This document shows, piece after piece, positions 51,718 to 60,512 of a stretch of 64,000 nt of DNA. Position numbers and translations under genes: made by a program. Source of the DNA: Pteria penguin (lineage: Eukaryota; Mollusca; Bivalvia; Pterioida; Pteriidae); contig CM068590.1 of assembly GCA_035048485.1 (NCBI GenBank), positions 3,208,593 to 3,272,592 of the forward strand. Direction: 5' to 3'. Positions within the stretch are counted from its first letter, which is position 1, and every line of letters starts with the position of its first letter. The notes under the pieces are model-generated. The model was not told the DNA's origin. It saw nothing but the letters and a program-made list of their open reading frames with translations, and searched no databases.

Positions 51718-53642
51718 GCTGCCACTACTAGTAATAATACTACTACTTCTACTATGATTGCTGCTGCTGCTACCTCTACTGCTACTGCTACTACTACTAC
51801 TACTACTACCGATGCTACTAGTACTACTACTACAACAGCAACAACATCTTCTACTACTTCTACTACTGCTATTGCTGCTGCTACTACTACCACTACTACT
51901 GCTACCACTATTCCTTCGTCTACTACTATCACTGCTACTGCTTCTAGTACCACTACCACTACTACTACTACTATTACTTCTACCACCACCGTCACCACTT
52001 TTTTTTTTTTCTTCTTACTTTCATTAACATTTTATATTTTTTTATACTCATTTCAACATAAAGATGTGACAAATAAAACTGTACAGTGTAAATGAATTCA
52101 GACAGATAATATTTATATTATATAACGAAGAAATAATTCCATACATGTATCTGTAAGTAGTAAAAGTCTGTAAACAGATTTTCTTTAATCAAACAAATAT
52201 AAACAAAAATATGAAGTTACATGACATGATTTGAATTAACTCTTTATTACACTTTGATATGGATCACTTCCTCCCACTCCCAGAGTCAGATGCTAAAGTG
52301 GATGGATTCCTGGTCTATCACTTACCCCCCCCCCCCCCCCCCCCCATTTTTTTTTTCTTTCCATTCGTGTGCAGATTCAAAAATAAATTGGAATAGATGG
52401 ATTCCATGGTCTAACACTTCCCCTCTCGGCCGGCCGATTTCCTTTCCTTTGCATGAGAGAAAAATGTTGCCTCAAAACTTGGAACCAATTTTCATAGACA
52501 GCTCGATTTGCCACTACCAGGGTCTATCCTGGATATTTCGATTTTATTGGTATAAAATAACCCCGTTACCTCAAAATACCTTGCTTATATAGTATCGACT
52601 GTAGAGTAAGTGGCCTAGCGCAATGGAAACTTGTAAACAACAGAAGGCGATACTTCAATGCTGAAGATCTGCACACATAAACAATATTAAATTAAATACG
52701 TCTGCGGCATACCGGTGTGAAGATGGTGCAGATATCTAGGTCATATAAATCATCTCTGAGAAATAAAATTAGACTTTGGAGAATCTTACTTCATTATATT
52801 ACGATATTTAAAAAAAAATGCAAAGAAAAGTCAAAACAAAACAACAGCAAAAACAAAAACAAAAAAAGAAAAAAAAAATGAAAAAAAAAAAACCAAACAA
52901 ACAAACAAACAAAAAAAAAAAAACAAAACAAAACAAAACAACGGTCGGGTCAGAATTGCTGTAATGAACTCTCTCGAGTCATATCGGATATCATATACAT
53001 AGTAACGTTTGAGTGTCCTCGTGCACGATGGGCTCTCCGAAATCGTATACAAAAAGGAGCCAAAAGTAGGGTTGCATTGCCCCCCCCCCCTCTTGCCTCT
53101 CTTCTCCAAACCCTTTCCACTTAAATCCCATCTCCTTCTCTCAACTATCTCTCATATCTCCCTCCACTCCCCGCACCCTCCTTTCTCGCTCTTTTGTCCC
53201 CTCCTCTCCATCCCCCTCAAGCTCCCACCCCTTTCACCCCTTTATAGCGTCTATATGACCTCTCTAGTATACACCTTTCCCTTCTCTTACCTCTCATGGC
53301 AGGGCTATATATGCCATCACTGGTCACAATGCAAAAAAGTTACTATTTGCACTAGAACGAAACATTTATTTTTCAAGTTCAACTTCACCTTCAGACGGAA
53401 AAAAGAAAAAAAAACCTTCTATGATTTACAACACATCGCACGTCTGATGAAATAACCCCAGATAATCCTAACCCCTCTAGCTATAAATACCCGTCAGGTA
53501 AATGAGTATTGAGAGGGAAATTGTCTAACAGTATCACAAATTAAGCTGGTGTTTTTAGCTTTCAATTCGTGTCAATAGAAAGAAAATAAAATTACCTGAA
53601 ATGCAGTAAGTTTGGTAGGATTCGATCCATTCTGGCAGACAT
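36941..53642 (-). CDS. Secreted temptin-domain/copper type II monooxygenase (DBH/MOXD-like), nine exons, about 586 aa
   Basis: Exons: 53596-53642, 49336-49528, 48656-48788, 47693-47791, 41317-41496, 40081-40235, 39006-39249, 38409-38505 and 36941-37553. All have GT-AG borders and the summed length is a whole number of codons. Residues 1-29 resemble a signal peptide (core TTLILSFVIYTG). Residues 30-157 are a temptin domain (IPNGENVAHPC, GGGKRNQFGLDF, DSDQDGKSNGQELGDPKC, HPGVCDPIDSPMC). Residues 158-430 are the PHM/DBH core, with predicted CuH ligands H207, H208, H271 and CuM ligands H346, H348, M421 (GTSDEMC). A Cys-rich segment follows, then a hydrophobic tail of about 18 residues suggesting a GPI or membrane anchor. 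The family uses ascorbate and O2 to hydroxylate substrates such as phenolic amines or peptides; the substrate here is unknown. Exon 1 is the least certain part. Confidence 0.88.
38007..38254. repeat. Perfect 74-bp inverted repeat with 100-bp loop, monooxygenase intron 8
   Basis: Arm 38007-38080 begins ATCTAGCAAATG and ends GATATGATG. Arm 38181-38254 is its exact reverse complement by my reading. The loop contains CCAAGATGGCGGCATCTG. Transcription on either strand would give a 74-bp RNA duplex. Confidence 0.9.
38409..38505 (-). CDS. Temptin/monooxygenase exon 8
   Basis: The acceptor is tcatag/GTAGAG and the donor AACGA/gtaagt, phase 1 in, 2 out. It encodes REQKIELFRDGKKVTDLTNE then SYDSPVINE, the strand pair after the HxH motif in DBH-family enzymes. 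Confidence 0.88.
39006..39249 (-). CDS. Temptin/monooxygenase exon 7, HMH copper motif
   Basis: The acceptor is attcacag/TTCCAC and the donor TTAG/gtacgg. It encodes FHWNNPELRKDYTDSSG (third CuH ligand H271), QQYIEIPPNRERVEV and GLNHMHYLG, the HxH pair of the CuM site. Confidence 0.92.
39393..39657. repeat. (CTA)n/(CTG)n trinucleotide array, monooxygenase intron 6
   Basis: CTA runs alternate with CTG blocks. Homopolymeric frames in all six readings are artefacts. Confidence 0.95.
39805..40040. repeat. A/C-only low-complexity tract, monooxygenase intron
   Basis: CAAA and AAC units with poly-A, ending about 40 bp before the donor of exon 40081-40235. On the transcribed strand it is a T/G-rich intronic tract. 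Confidence 0.85.
40081..40235 (-). CDS. Temptin/monooxygenase exon 6
   Basis: The acceptor is attttcag/CCGAT and the donor CTTCAG/gtatct. It encodes SACDMGQPTCPNLIGAWAVG then GIQFGKVGYKKVLLQ, the segment leading to the third CuH histidine. Confidence 0.88.
40598..40802. mobile_element. MITE A with GGGTCCGGCGCCATAAACTG ends
   Basis: The left end GGTCCGGCGCCATAAACTGA and right end TCAGTTTACAGCGCCGGACC are inverted, extending through GAAAATACTAAGT. It is about 205 bp, the same family and orientation as 42008-42227. Confidence 0.88.
40964..41345. repeat. 50-bp array built from the end of monooxygenase exon 5 and its splice donor
   Basis: About seven units including the true exon end. On the minus strand the copies read HILVCGCMDS, HILLCGCMDS, HILVYGCKDS, HILVCGCMDS, HILLYGCMDS and ILVYGCKGS in or near the exon frame, each followed by GGTACGC or GGTACAC and a CTAAGGTCATGTATCA spacer. 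The true exon end reads HHILVYGCKDS then G/GTACGC. Confidence 0.93.
41317..41496 (-). CDS. Temptin/monooxygenase exon 5, CuH His-His motif
   Basis: The acceptor is atttccag/CCGTG and the donor TTCCG/gtacgc. It encodes the start of the PHM fold, with TNYFCMTFDVP and AYVLHHILVYGCKDS; the HH pair are CuH ligands. The end of this exon and its donor are tandemly copied in the following intron. Confidence 0.9.
41541..41591. repeat. (GAT)n microsatellite
   Basis: About 16 GAT units in the intron just upstream of exon 5. Confidence 0.95.
42008..42227. mobile_element. MITE B with GGGTCCGGCGCCATAAACTG ends
   Basis: Inverted ends GGTCCGGCGCCATAAACTGA and TCAGCTTATGGCGCCGGACC, interior nearly colinear with MITE A (GAACGTTTGATAATGGAATA shared). 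It has no coding capacity. Together with MITE A it brackets exon 5. Confidence 0.88.
42234..42386. mobile_element. Degraded MITE related to 7588
   Basis: Shares CCAAGAATTTCCGAAAGGGG, GGCCATTTTTGGTGC and AAATCTGGATTTTTACT with 7588-7738; both termini are mutated. It directly follows MITE B. Confidence 0.6.
42390..43250. other. Monooxygenase intron 4, nothing assigned
   Basis: A GTGCCCTGTGCCTTG-type short repetitive stretch at about 42660-42730; otherwise AT-rich. Confidence 0.4.
43320..43450 (+). repeat. Penelope-like element 3' tail fragment
   Basis: GACACTTTCTACACAGTG, then AGGGGACGCTCACTCCTCCC, GGGCACCTGGCCTCACCTCT and CAGGGGTCAGTGAATGCCC. It matches the sequence following the RT frame at 61800-61915. 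Confidence 0.7.
43998..46650 (+). repeat. 64-bp satellite array, about 41 copies
   Basis: The unit GGTCAGCAGGGGATGCTTAC then TCCTACATGGGACCTGATCC then CAGCGTCACACGGCGAGAGTGACC. Higher-order structure is visible: a five-unit 320-bp block at 45301-45620 is repeated almost exactly at 45621-45940, and a four-unit 256-bp pattern occurs at 44070-44460. It lies in monooxygenase intron 4. The half-unit GCAGGGGATGCTTACTCC then ACCTGATCCCA matches the Penelope-like 3' tail motif. Confidence 0.95.
46690..47560. repeat. Paired direct repeats, GGACGGACGGAC-type dispersed sequence
   Basis: The block GGCGCGGCTACTTTCCTAA, GAGGCGTGGC, AAGATGGTTTCAAAAACAAG, TTACATAAA at 46886-47060 is repeated at 47365-47525. 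The preceding CCCGGACGGACGGACGGACA and TAATGACGGACGTA resemble edges of dispersed mollusc repeats. Confidence 0.7.
47693..47791 (-). CDS. Temptin/monooxygenase exon 4, end of temptin domain
   Basis: The acceptor is gttacag/GGG and the donor CCAA/gtaagt. It encodes VCDPIDSPMCKGRSDWVSC then ETFKCDAIKDP. Its four cysteines match the temptin C-terminal pattern. Confidence 0.87.
48656..48788 (-). CDS. Temptin/monooxygenase exon 3, DxDxDG loop
   Basis: The acceptor is tatttag/ACATGG and the donor CCAG/gtatgt. It encodes TWTTELCRKDSDQDGKSNG, a DxDxDGxxNG loop like a calcium-binding loop, then QELGDPKCTWQ, ending ITHPG. Confidence 0.88.
49336..49528 (-). CDS. Temptin/monooxygenase exon 2, temptin N-terminal half
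   Basis: The acceptor is attccag/AACAACG and the donor GGCAAG/gtatga. It encodes TTLILSFVIYTGEGYKFFQ then IPNGENVAHPCKSNYIWKG and GGGKRNQFGLDFLAAGK, closely matching the family signature. Confidence 0.88.
49544..49581. repeat. (AATAC)n microsatellite beside exon 2 acceptor
   Basis: Eight AATAC units start about 15 bp upstream (on the minus strand) of the exon 49336-49528 acceptor, within its branch-point zone. Confidence 0.9.
49652..49706. repeat. (AAT)n microsatellite
   Basis: About 15 AAT units between the SINE tail and exon 2. Confidence 0.9.
49712..49971 (-). mobile_element. tRNA-derived SINE, minus orientation
   Basis: The minus-strand head GCCGGTGTGGCTCAGTAGAT includes box A, and GGGTTCGAATCTCGCCC is box B. 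The body matches 10696 and 8476, and the tail is a single TGATTATTG-like remnant. Its 5' head ends exactly where the 2-kb CTA/CTG array begins. Confidence 0.85.
49972..52000. repeat. 2-kb (CTA/CTG)n trinucleotide array, monooxygenase intron 1
   Basis: Nearly every codon-sized step is CTA, CTG, ATA, CCA or TTA across 2 kb, giving spurious poly-Leu, Tyr, Thr, Ala and Val frames. A segment at about 50330-50880 recurs at about 51010-51560 with the same irregular interruptions (offset about 680 bp), showing segmental duplication inside the array. Confidence 0.95.
52825..52942. repeat. A/C-rich low-complexity tract
   Basis: CAAA and CAAAA units with poly-A, like the other four tracts in the window. 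Confidence 0.85.
53596..53642 (-). CDS. Temptin/monooxygenase candidate first exon
   Basis: It starts at ATG 53642 (alternative ATG four codons on) and encodes MSARMDRILPNLLHF plus two bases at donor CAG/gtaatt. The two bases join in phase to exon 2 so that the hydrophobic stretch completes a plausible signal peptide. Support is phase, donor and signal-peptide logic only; transcript data are absent. Confidence 0.55.
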
Positions 53643-53659
53643 CAATCTACTGATGGTTG

Positions 53660-54209
53660 ATAAACGATATCCTAAATAATGGTACGAGTAGCCTTGCGGA
53701 GATTTTCCTCTGTGTGTGTGTGTGCGGAGGGCTGTTGTTCGTACGAAAAACCGGTAAAACTAATATGTCAGCTAGCAATTACCCACTTATCATCACTTTG
53801 TTTTTTCATATATATGCATTCGGAATTTTATTTACTCTGCATAATTTCAATGGGAAAAACATATTCTGTAAACTTTCCTGAATTGGGTTGCAGGATGTAA
53901 AAGTGCATTCTTTATGTGCGCGCATCGATCAACAAAAATGCAATGTTTTGGTTTGATGAAAATACATGCATGTATATTGCATGTATTACATTAAAAGTAT
54001 GGATGTGATTAAAGATAACGTTATGCATTATCCAACCCCAACAAGGGGATGGACGTGTGGGGTATGATTTTTCCCTCTCCTTGCCCCTCACTTTTTAATT
54101 TTCTCCTTACAAATTCACGACGAGTTGAAAAAATTTGATAAGATATCTATATAGCCACAAAACACCAAAACACTCTATATTACTACTAGTTTTCGGTTTT
54201 TATCTAGTG

Positions 54210-54271
<62 letters not shown>

Positions 54272-55150
54272 TGTAAATTTAAACCAGGGTTGTCTCCGTG
54301 GCGTGACGTTATATGCGGCATGCTTTGTAGGGTAGGCGAAGCCGCCGCACGGCTTAAATTTACAACATATATAACATATGCACCTACATGGACGTCAGCT
54401 GGTGTCGAGGATGTGATATCCACGTGCAACCAATTTCAAATCATATATATATATATATATATATATATTGTATTACAAGGGGAAACGCACCGATCAAAAA
54501 ATGTTCAAAAACTCAAAAACTTTTACCGGTTCTGATAAAAGAACTTACTTTAAACATTATATTAGACAACACATTAATTTTAGATATTTGCAAATATCAC
54601 AGATTTTTCTGTTATAGGATTTTTTCTTTTCATTCTTCCTTTTTTCATTCTGTTTTGAATAGTTATTCATGACAATTGCATTTATCCTAGGTTATCCGAT
54701 TGCCATGGTGTGATACCCACGGCTTTTCACTCCTTATCTTGTTCATCATCGTTGGCTGTTGTAAAAATCTCATTTTGTTATGAATATTCATATATTGATT
54801 CGGCCAATGAAATCTCGCGATATCTTAGATGGAAAATTACGAAGGTCTTTGGCTTGGGAGGTAGAATATTACTCTGTTCATCTGTTCAATAATGGCGGCG
54901 CCCATGACATGCACACTGTGTGTTAGTTTTATTAAAGTAAAAAAAAAAAACTCTTATAGAAGATCTGACACTCTTTAAAGAACCGTGCGGCATTCGTTTA
55001 TCACTTGGCATTAGTGGTACACAAATTCTTTGCTATTTTTTGTGTGAATAAATTTGATAAAATAGTTAAAATAGATTACGATATGTATCTGCATGGTATA
55101 TACTCTTCTAAATCCCAATTAAGGTAATGTTGCAGCGGATGAGGGAACAC
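53660..55150. other. Upstream of the monooxygenase first exon
   Basis: Expected to hold that gene's promoter. It contains the CA array, an (AT)n run at 54445-54468 and ATGGCGGCGCCCATG at 54892-54906. No TATA-plus-start arrangement could be fixed. Confidence 0.4.
54213..54268. repeat. (CA)n microsatellite
   Basis: About 28 CA units. It is bracketed by TTGTAAATTTAAACC at 54271 and its inverse TTAAATTTACAA near 54354, a small inverted pair. Confidence 0.92.
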
Positions 55151-55154
55151 AGGT

Positions 55155-55600
55155 GACATTAGTCGCTCGATTCCAGGGCTGACTTAAACGCCTTGACAGT
55201 GCCACAATTTATTATTGAATCGCTTAGGTGGTTCCAGTCTATCGTTGTTCTGACTAGGAACGAGTTCCTGTGTTGTTCAGTCCTACTTGATAGGACGATA
55301 AAGCTTCTGTTTTTAAGCAGGCTGAACGGTCGACAATTGTTGATTGTATCAAAGTCAGTGTATGATTTGGCACGGATGTTACTGCCTCGTCTGCAGGCTG
55401 TGAGGTATTTCAGAGGGGTCAAGGGTGGTACCAACCTCTCAACGACTTTGTAGTAGTAGGTCAGTCTGATGTTGCGGCGCCTCTCCTAAAGTGGTGGTAA
55501 CTTCAACTCACTGAGCATTGATTTAATGCATCCCGGGTCTCTGCTATTGTTGTCCCCGAGATGAATCTGACGGCTCTTGTACAAGACTGAGAAATTGAAA
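55155..55600 (-). pseudogene. Non-LTR retrotransposon (LINE) RT C-terminal fragment
   Basis: Minus-strand reading, with one stop after LSELKLPPL, gives ERRRNIRLTYYYKVVERL, RRGSNIRAKSYTDFDTIN and RTEQHRNSFLVRTTIDWNHL then TVKAFKSALE. This is the typical C-terminal end after the RT domain of jockey/CR1-like elements. The 5' remainder is missing and the frame is broken near 55490. Confidence 0.8.
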
Positions 55601-55609
55601 TGCGATCAA

Positions 55610-56500
55610 GTACTTCATGATAAATGTTCATCTAATGTGTTTACACAAAATGCAAAGCAATCCCAACTATGCGTTGAAAAGAGTTATGTTGACACTTATT
55701 ACAGTATATACTCCAACTTATTCAAGAAGAAAACTCCTTGATATCTGATCAAAAAAGTAATAAATATACACAAACAGAATCTACTGAGCAATTAAGATGT
55801 TAAATTGAAGGTTAGTATTGCTTTGATTCTTTTTTTTTTTCTCAATTTTAACCATTTGGATGAAAAAAATCCTATTTATCTAAATCAAATATTGATAACA
55901 TGATGCAATAGTAAAAGTGCATGTAGTTTATTAACCAAAAGCAAAATAGCTTATAGGTACATGAATGCAAACAAAAATAACACAACATGATTATAAAGGT
56001 ATTTACTTAAGTAAATCAGTAACATTTTGGCAAGATAATAGTTGTAATAAATTAAAGACAGATGGTTTATGCCAATAGTATTCCTTTATAAGTTTTTATC
56101 ATTATATATTATCATTATATATATGCACAACCACTGTAATTGCCTGAGATAAAGCTTTCAAGACCCATGTATTCTATTTCTGTATGAAGTACATTGATCG
56201 GTGAGGTCATAACGCCCCATATTTGACCCACTTTTCAACACAGAAAGCGATGTATGGTAGACTTTTGATTGTTAAGCTTAGGACGTCATAATGAAAGGTT
56301 CAACATTTCCAAACTTGCGTGACGCCATTAAAGTCGTATTTTGCGCTAATATGCTTGACATTCGACAAAAGTATGTCATTCTGGATAAACGCTACGTTGC
56401 CGGTTGTTTCTGTCAATTTATAACTTCCCTCCGGAATGATTTAATGTTGCAGTTTATAAATAGGAAATGGAAGCTTCCAGTATGATATTTTGGCGTTAAA
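55610..56500. other. No gene recognised
   Basis: AT-rich sequence; the short open frame at 56291-56485 has no recognisable features. Confidence 0.45.
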
Positions 56501-56516
56501 AGCGCATATATATAGA

Positions 56517-56672
56517 ATAAGTGTCTTATTTTGTGTTTTCATGCAGGAATAAAGTACATGTACAATGTGTGATGCATTTGTGAGATACAATGCGCGAATG
56601 CGCATTATATTTAATAAATGCATCATCCATTGCACTTTATTCCTGCATGAAAACACAAAGTAAGACACTTAT
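56517..56672. repeat. Hairpin-forming inverted repeat, 39-bp arms
   Basis: Arms 56517-56555 and 56634-56672 pair with one or two mismatches (AAGTGTCTTATTTTGTG against CACAAAGTAAGACACTT). A second inner pair, GATGCAT/ATGCATC, and a TGCGCGAATGCGCA loop extend the fold. Confidence 0.85.
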
Positions 56673-56699
56673 TTTATATACAAAGGACATATCAAAACA

Positions 56700-58670
56700 G
56701 TTATATATAACTATCCTTGGTGGGCTCAATTGGTTGTGCAATTAAACAGTATATAGGGCTGTGTTTGATTAAAAGCGAGAGGCGACACGTGTTATGTGAG
56801 TCATACACCTGACGAATATAAATTGTCAGACACAAGCAACATGCACCTCTATTACACTTTTTGCTTTAAATGGGTGCAAACCAGTGTAGAACAAGCTTTC
56901 GACACTAGTCAAACACGGCCCAGATACGTTAATTTCCTAAGTTGTTGGTTTGAAAAAAAAACCCAAGTGACAAAGAGTGCTCTCAATCTGCTAATCACTT
57001 TTATTGTACGCCACATATCCATCAAACTCGCAGTAAGGATCATTGTTAATGAGTATTTACACTGTGTGAAGATTATAAAGTCACCTCTAATGTCGAAAAC
57101 GTAAATGCTTTTGAACTTTCTATTTTAGGCAAATACTGTAGTAGTGAACATTCTAGTTTTTTTAAAATATGTGACATGATGTATTTTAATTAATTGTAGT
57201 TAACTGTAAATACAAAGATGTTGATCGTTCAAAGATAACACACGATGATGTATGGAAAAGTGTAATTAAACAAAATTTGAACAATAGCAGAGCTTCAATG
57301 AACATTTTAGGTAAAACTTAACTATAAAGACCAAGTTTCAGAAATATCTAAACAGAGAAATGTAGGTTTCAATGTGAGCAATAATAAATATTTATTAAAC
57401 TTCAACATAGATCAATGTGCATAAAGATCAGAAGAAACTGTCCCATACCAGTACTGATTATTGAATTCAATTGGAAAGAAAAGGCACTTGTAATTACTGC
57501 TGCTTCTGCAGTGACGTAAGGGAGAAATTAAAAAAAAGAATCCATCTTGCAGTATATAATTAGACTAACAGTGAATAGTTGTGGCATAACAAAAGAGGTA
57601 AACAGTTGCTTGCTTTCTTTAAATACCACTAAATATAAAAATCAATGTATCTAAAATACTACACATGTTACCTTTAATATTAGATAATAATGTGATATGT
57701 GTACATGATAGAGAAAACAGATGACATCTGGCCAAGCTGTATTAAACAAATCACCAGGACATGCACATAAACGTATAAAATGTAATTTTGATTTCTTCCT
57801 TTGCCATAGCTTGTTTGCCAAAGGATCTGAATTAATTATTATAACGGGGCTCGCAAATTTCGCATGATTTCTGTTATCTGTCTTTCCAAGAAGTATTCAT
57901 TGAAAGAAAAATGAATTTGTTTCAGAACAGGAAGAGAAAATCAAGCAGACTTTTACTGCTTATATTCAGCAGCGTGAAAACTCTGTGTTACATTCAGCAA
58001 GTTCGGTTAGTAATAATTTTGATTACATCTGTTCTCAAATAATAACCAAAAGTTTGTTTTTAATACAATTAACATAATATCAAGTTAAATAAGTTGTACT
58101 GATGAGAATTAGATATATATTTTTTACTATTTTAAACAAAAGAAGCTTATAACTTCAGCTTGAACGAAAGAGGGGTGGTAAAGACTCCTACAGGCCCAAT
58201 GTTTTGAGAGTTCTGAATCAAGAAAAATTGTTGATTTATATACATTAAAGTATTAATCAAGAATCTTGCTGATTATTTTCATTGCTTATGACATCGATAT
58301 ATAGGGTGTGGTAGAGTAAATATGAACACTTTGTCAAAACATGAAACTGATATTTTGGTGCGGTCACCTATATTTTCCAGAAAAAAATCATTGGTGACAT
58401 CGCACATTCGTATTTTACGTTTCTTGTCGGGTTCGTTATGTTTCATGATTCCGGTACCTCTCAGATGATGTAATTGTAAGCAAATGCACTTTTACAAATT
58501 ACTGAATGAGAAAGGTAATTAGATAGTAATGTAATACATCTGGTACTCTTCACACTACATAAAGATAAAAGTTCTGTCACGTGATACACATTATTACAGA
58601 CATTGCTAACTGAATTATGCCGAAAGAAATTCAAGAATAAGTAGTCCTCCCATATAAATCGGATTTGTTT
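56700..58670. other. No gene recognised
   Basis: AT-rich. About 57700-57775 weakly echoes 105-175 (AGAAAACAGATGACATCTGG), an old dispersed repeat. A weak tRNA-like block sits at 56715-56790. Confidence 0.4.
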
Positions 58671-58679
58671 TGTCTATTT

Positions 58680-58815
58680 GATTCTAATTTTACATAACAC
58701 CTCGACTATTTCACGTATATGTTGACATGGAATATGGATGATGAAAGCAATGCGTAGATTTTTTAGCCGTAAAATGACCCTTCTGGAGACAGTGAGGGAT
58801 CTTCAAAATTTGCCA
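58680..58815 (-). mobile_element. Degenerate SINE remnant
   Basis: Retains TTTCACGTATATGTTGACA, GATGATGAAAGCAATGC and GTGAGGGATCTTCA, matching the SINE body of 10696 with heavy decay; no head remains. Confidence 0.5.
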
Positions 58816-59288
58816 AAATTCAAATGTAAACAACAACCACTTTTTAGGTCATAAAATTTTTACGTTAGCGAAATGAGATAAAAATTCATGATTTTACAAC
58901 AGAATCAATCTTTATTTATAGATAGATTAAATAATTTCATCCAATAACAGCTCCAGATACATTGATAAATAAGTCCCTCTCTCCCTACATCACATCAACC
59001 AATAATGGCTCTCGTTAATTACTGTTATTTGACCTTTAAGACACTTTCAACAACTATTTTTGCACATCGTTCACCTTCTCGCCAAAATTGTTCACATTCA
59101 TAATCGTATTCAAAATTTTAGCTCGATTTTAAAGAAATAAACATAATTTCTTTCTGTTCCTGTATTGTGTTGTTACTATTTCTTGCGCTGCGGAATCAAT
59201 ATCGAAGAAGTACCAAACCGTTAATCATTCTCAAAGTCCAAGGACAGATACAAAATCGTGTAAGTTTCAAAAAGAAACTGTTGTGAAC

Positions 59289-59375
59289 CCCGAAATACTG
59301 AAAAATTCCGAGTTGAGATCAGGTGTCCGGGGAGAGTAAGCGTCTCCTGTTTGCACGCATCACCCATCACAGCAG
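59289..59375 (-). repeat. Penelope-like element 3' tail motif
   Basis: The minus strand reads GCAAACAGGAGACGCTTACT, CTCCCCGGACACCTGATCTC and then GGGGTTCACA. It lies about 110 bp beyond the RT stop of the minus-strand fragment at 59482, the same arrangement as on the plus strand at 61832-61912. Confidence 0.8.
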
Positions 59376-59481
59376 TTCTTAGGAAACATATCAAAATCAA
59401 GAGTTTTGGTTTCCTAATTGTACATACGAAAGTACAAAACTGGTATACAAAGTCATATTTGGTGTTCACTGAACAGGTCAT

Positions 59482-60073
59482 TTAGTCGCATTTCAGAATA
59501 TTATCAATCATTCTAGAAAGAAGCACATCATATTTTCGTACAAGATCCCCATAGCGTCCGTAGATTTTCCTCAGTGACGATTTCAGACGTTCTTTAACAT
59601 ATCCCTGCATGAGCAACTTAGTGGCCAGTCGTTTGGCCCTTGGAATAAAACCGTCGTATAGTGAACAGGCTCTTGCGTACCTTATAAGTCGAGATATAAA
59701 AACTCCATAGGCAGCAGAGGACGGGATATTGCTGCAAAGAAACGGAAAGTGAGTTATTTGGAAGTTAAGATCGTCACGTTTGTCATACAGAGAGGTGTTC
59801 AAATAATCATTATTGTCGAAATTTAAAATATATCCAGCTACGAAGCGGAATTATTGCTCTCGGTTGTCTCTTTTATCTCAAGTTCATGGGGATAGATTTC
59901 ATGTATGTAATCCATAAAGTTAGGATTATTGATTGACAATACCTCGTCTATATATCTATACGTAAAATTAAACTGAAATGCAAGGCTTTTTCTGCCTGTG
60001 GGGAGCATGTTTTGAATAAATTCTGTCTCATACGAATATAAGAAAATGTCAGCAAGAAGAGGGGCGCAGTGAC
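59482..60073 (-). pseudogene. Penelope-like element RT fragment, C-terminal part
   Basis: It begins at APLLADIFLYSYETEFIQ, continues FTYRYIDEVLSINNP and YPHELEIKETTES, then after a TAG stop and a frameshift near 59830 reads LNTSLYDKRDDLNFQ and YGVFISRLIRYARACS to a stop at 59482. The usual second catalytic Asp is Glu (YIDE where the sister copy has YIDD). It is truncated at the left edge of motif B. Confidence 0.85.
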
Positions 60074-60512
60074 GTCAATACTGCACAAATCTTCAAGACT
60101 GGAAACTGCTACAGTTAACAAAGAAAAGTGGTATCAAAACTTCGTGTGGAAAAACGGCCTGTTTAGACAAAAAGGTACAAAAATGTTGATTTTGTAAAAT
60201 ATTTTAATTATCTTAAAAGTCAAACATAATTTTTGCCAAATATTAACTATTTTCGTGGCATAGAAAAAGTCATCGACCAGAAAAAACAGTTGAAATATGG
60301 TTAAATGCTGTATTTAAGATGTACGACAGAAGGAATGAAAAGCCATGTGTATCATACGATGCCCGAGTACAAAATTTCTTTATTCTGGAATCCAAAATCT
60401 CCGATTTTTCGTAAGATTTTAAGTAAAATAGGACCCTGGTTCTGAAGTTTGATAATGACATATTTACAGCACAGCTACTTATACTCTCACGAACTTTTCG
60501 GTTTCGGAAATA

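Noticed and set aside
49869..52095. Long open frames of 520 and 423 codons, rich in Leu, Tyr, Thr and Ala
   Set aside because: They are translations of the CTA/CTG trinucleotide array; all frames on both strands stay open for the same reason and no protein motif exists.
59221..59481. 86-codon minus-strand open frame after the RT fragment
   Set aside because: It runs through the non-coding Penelope-like 3' tail motif, which is also non-coding after the plus-strand copy.
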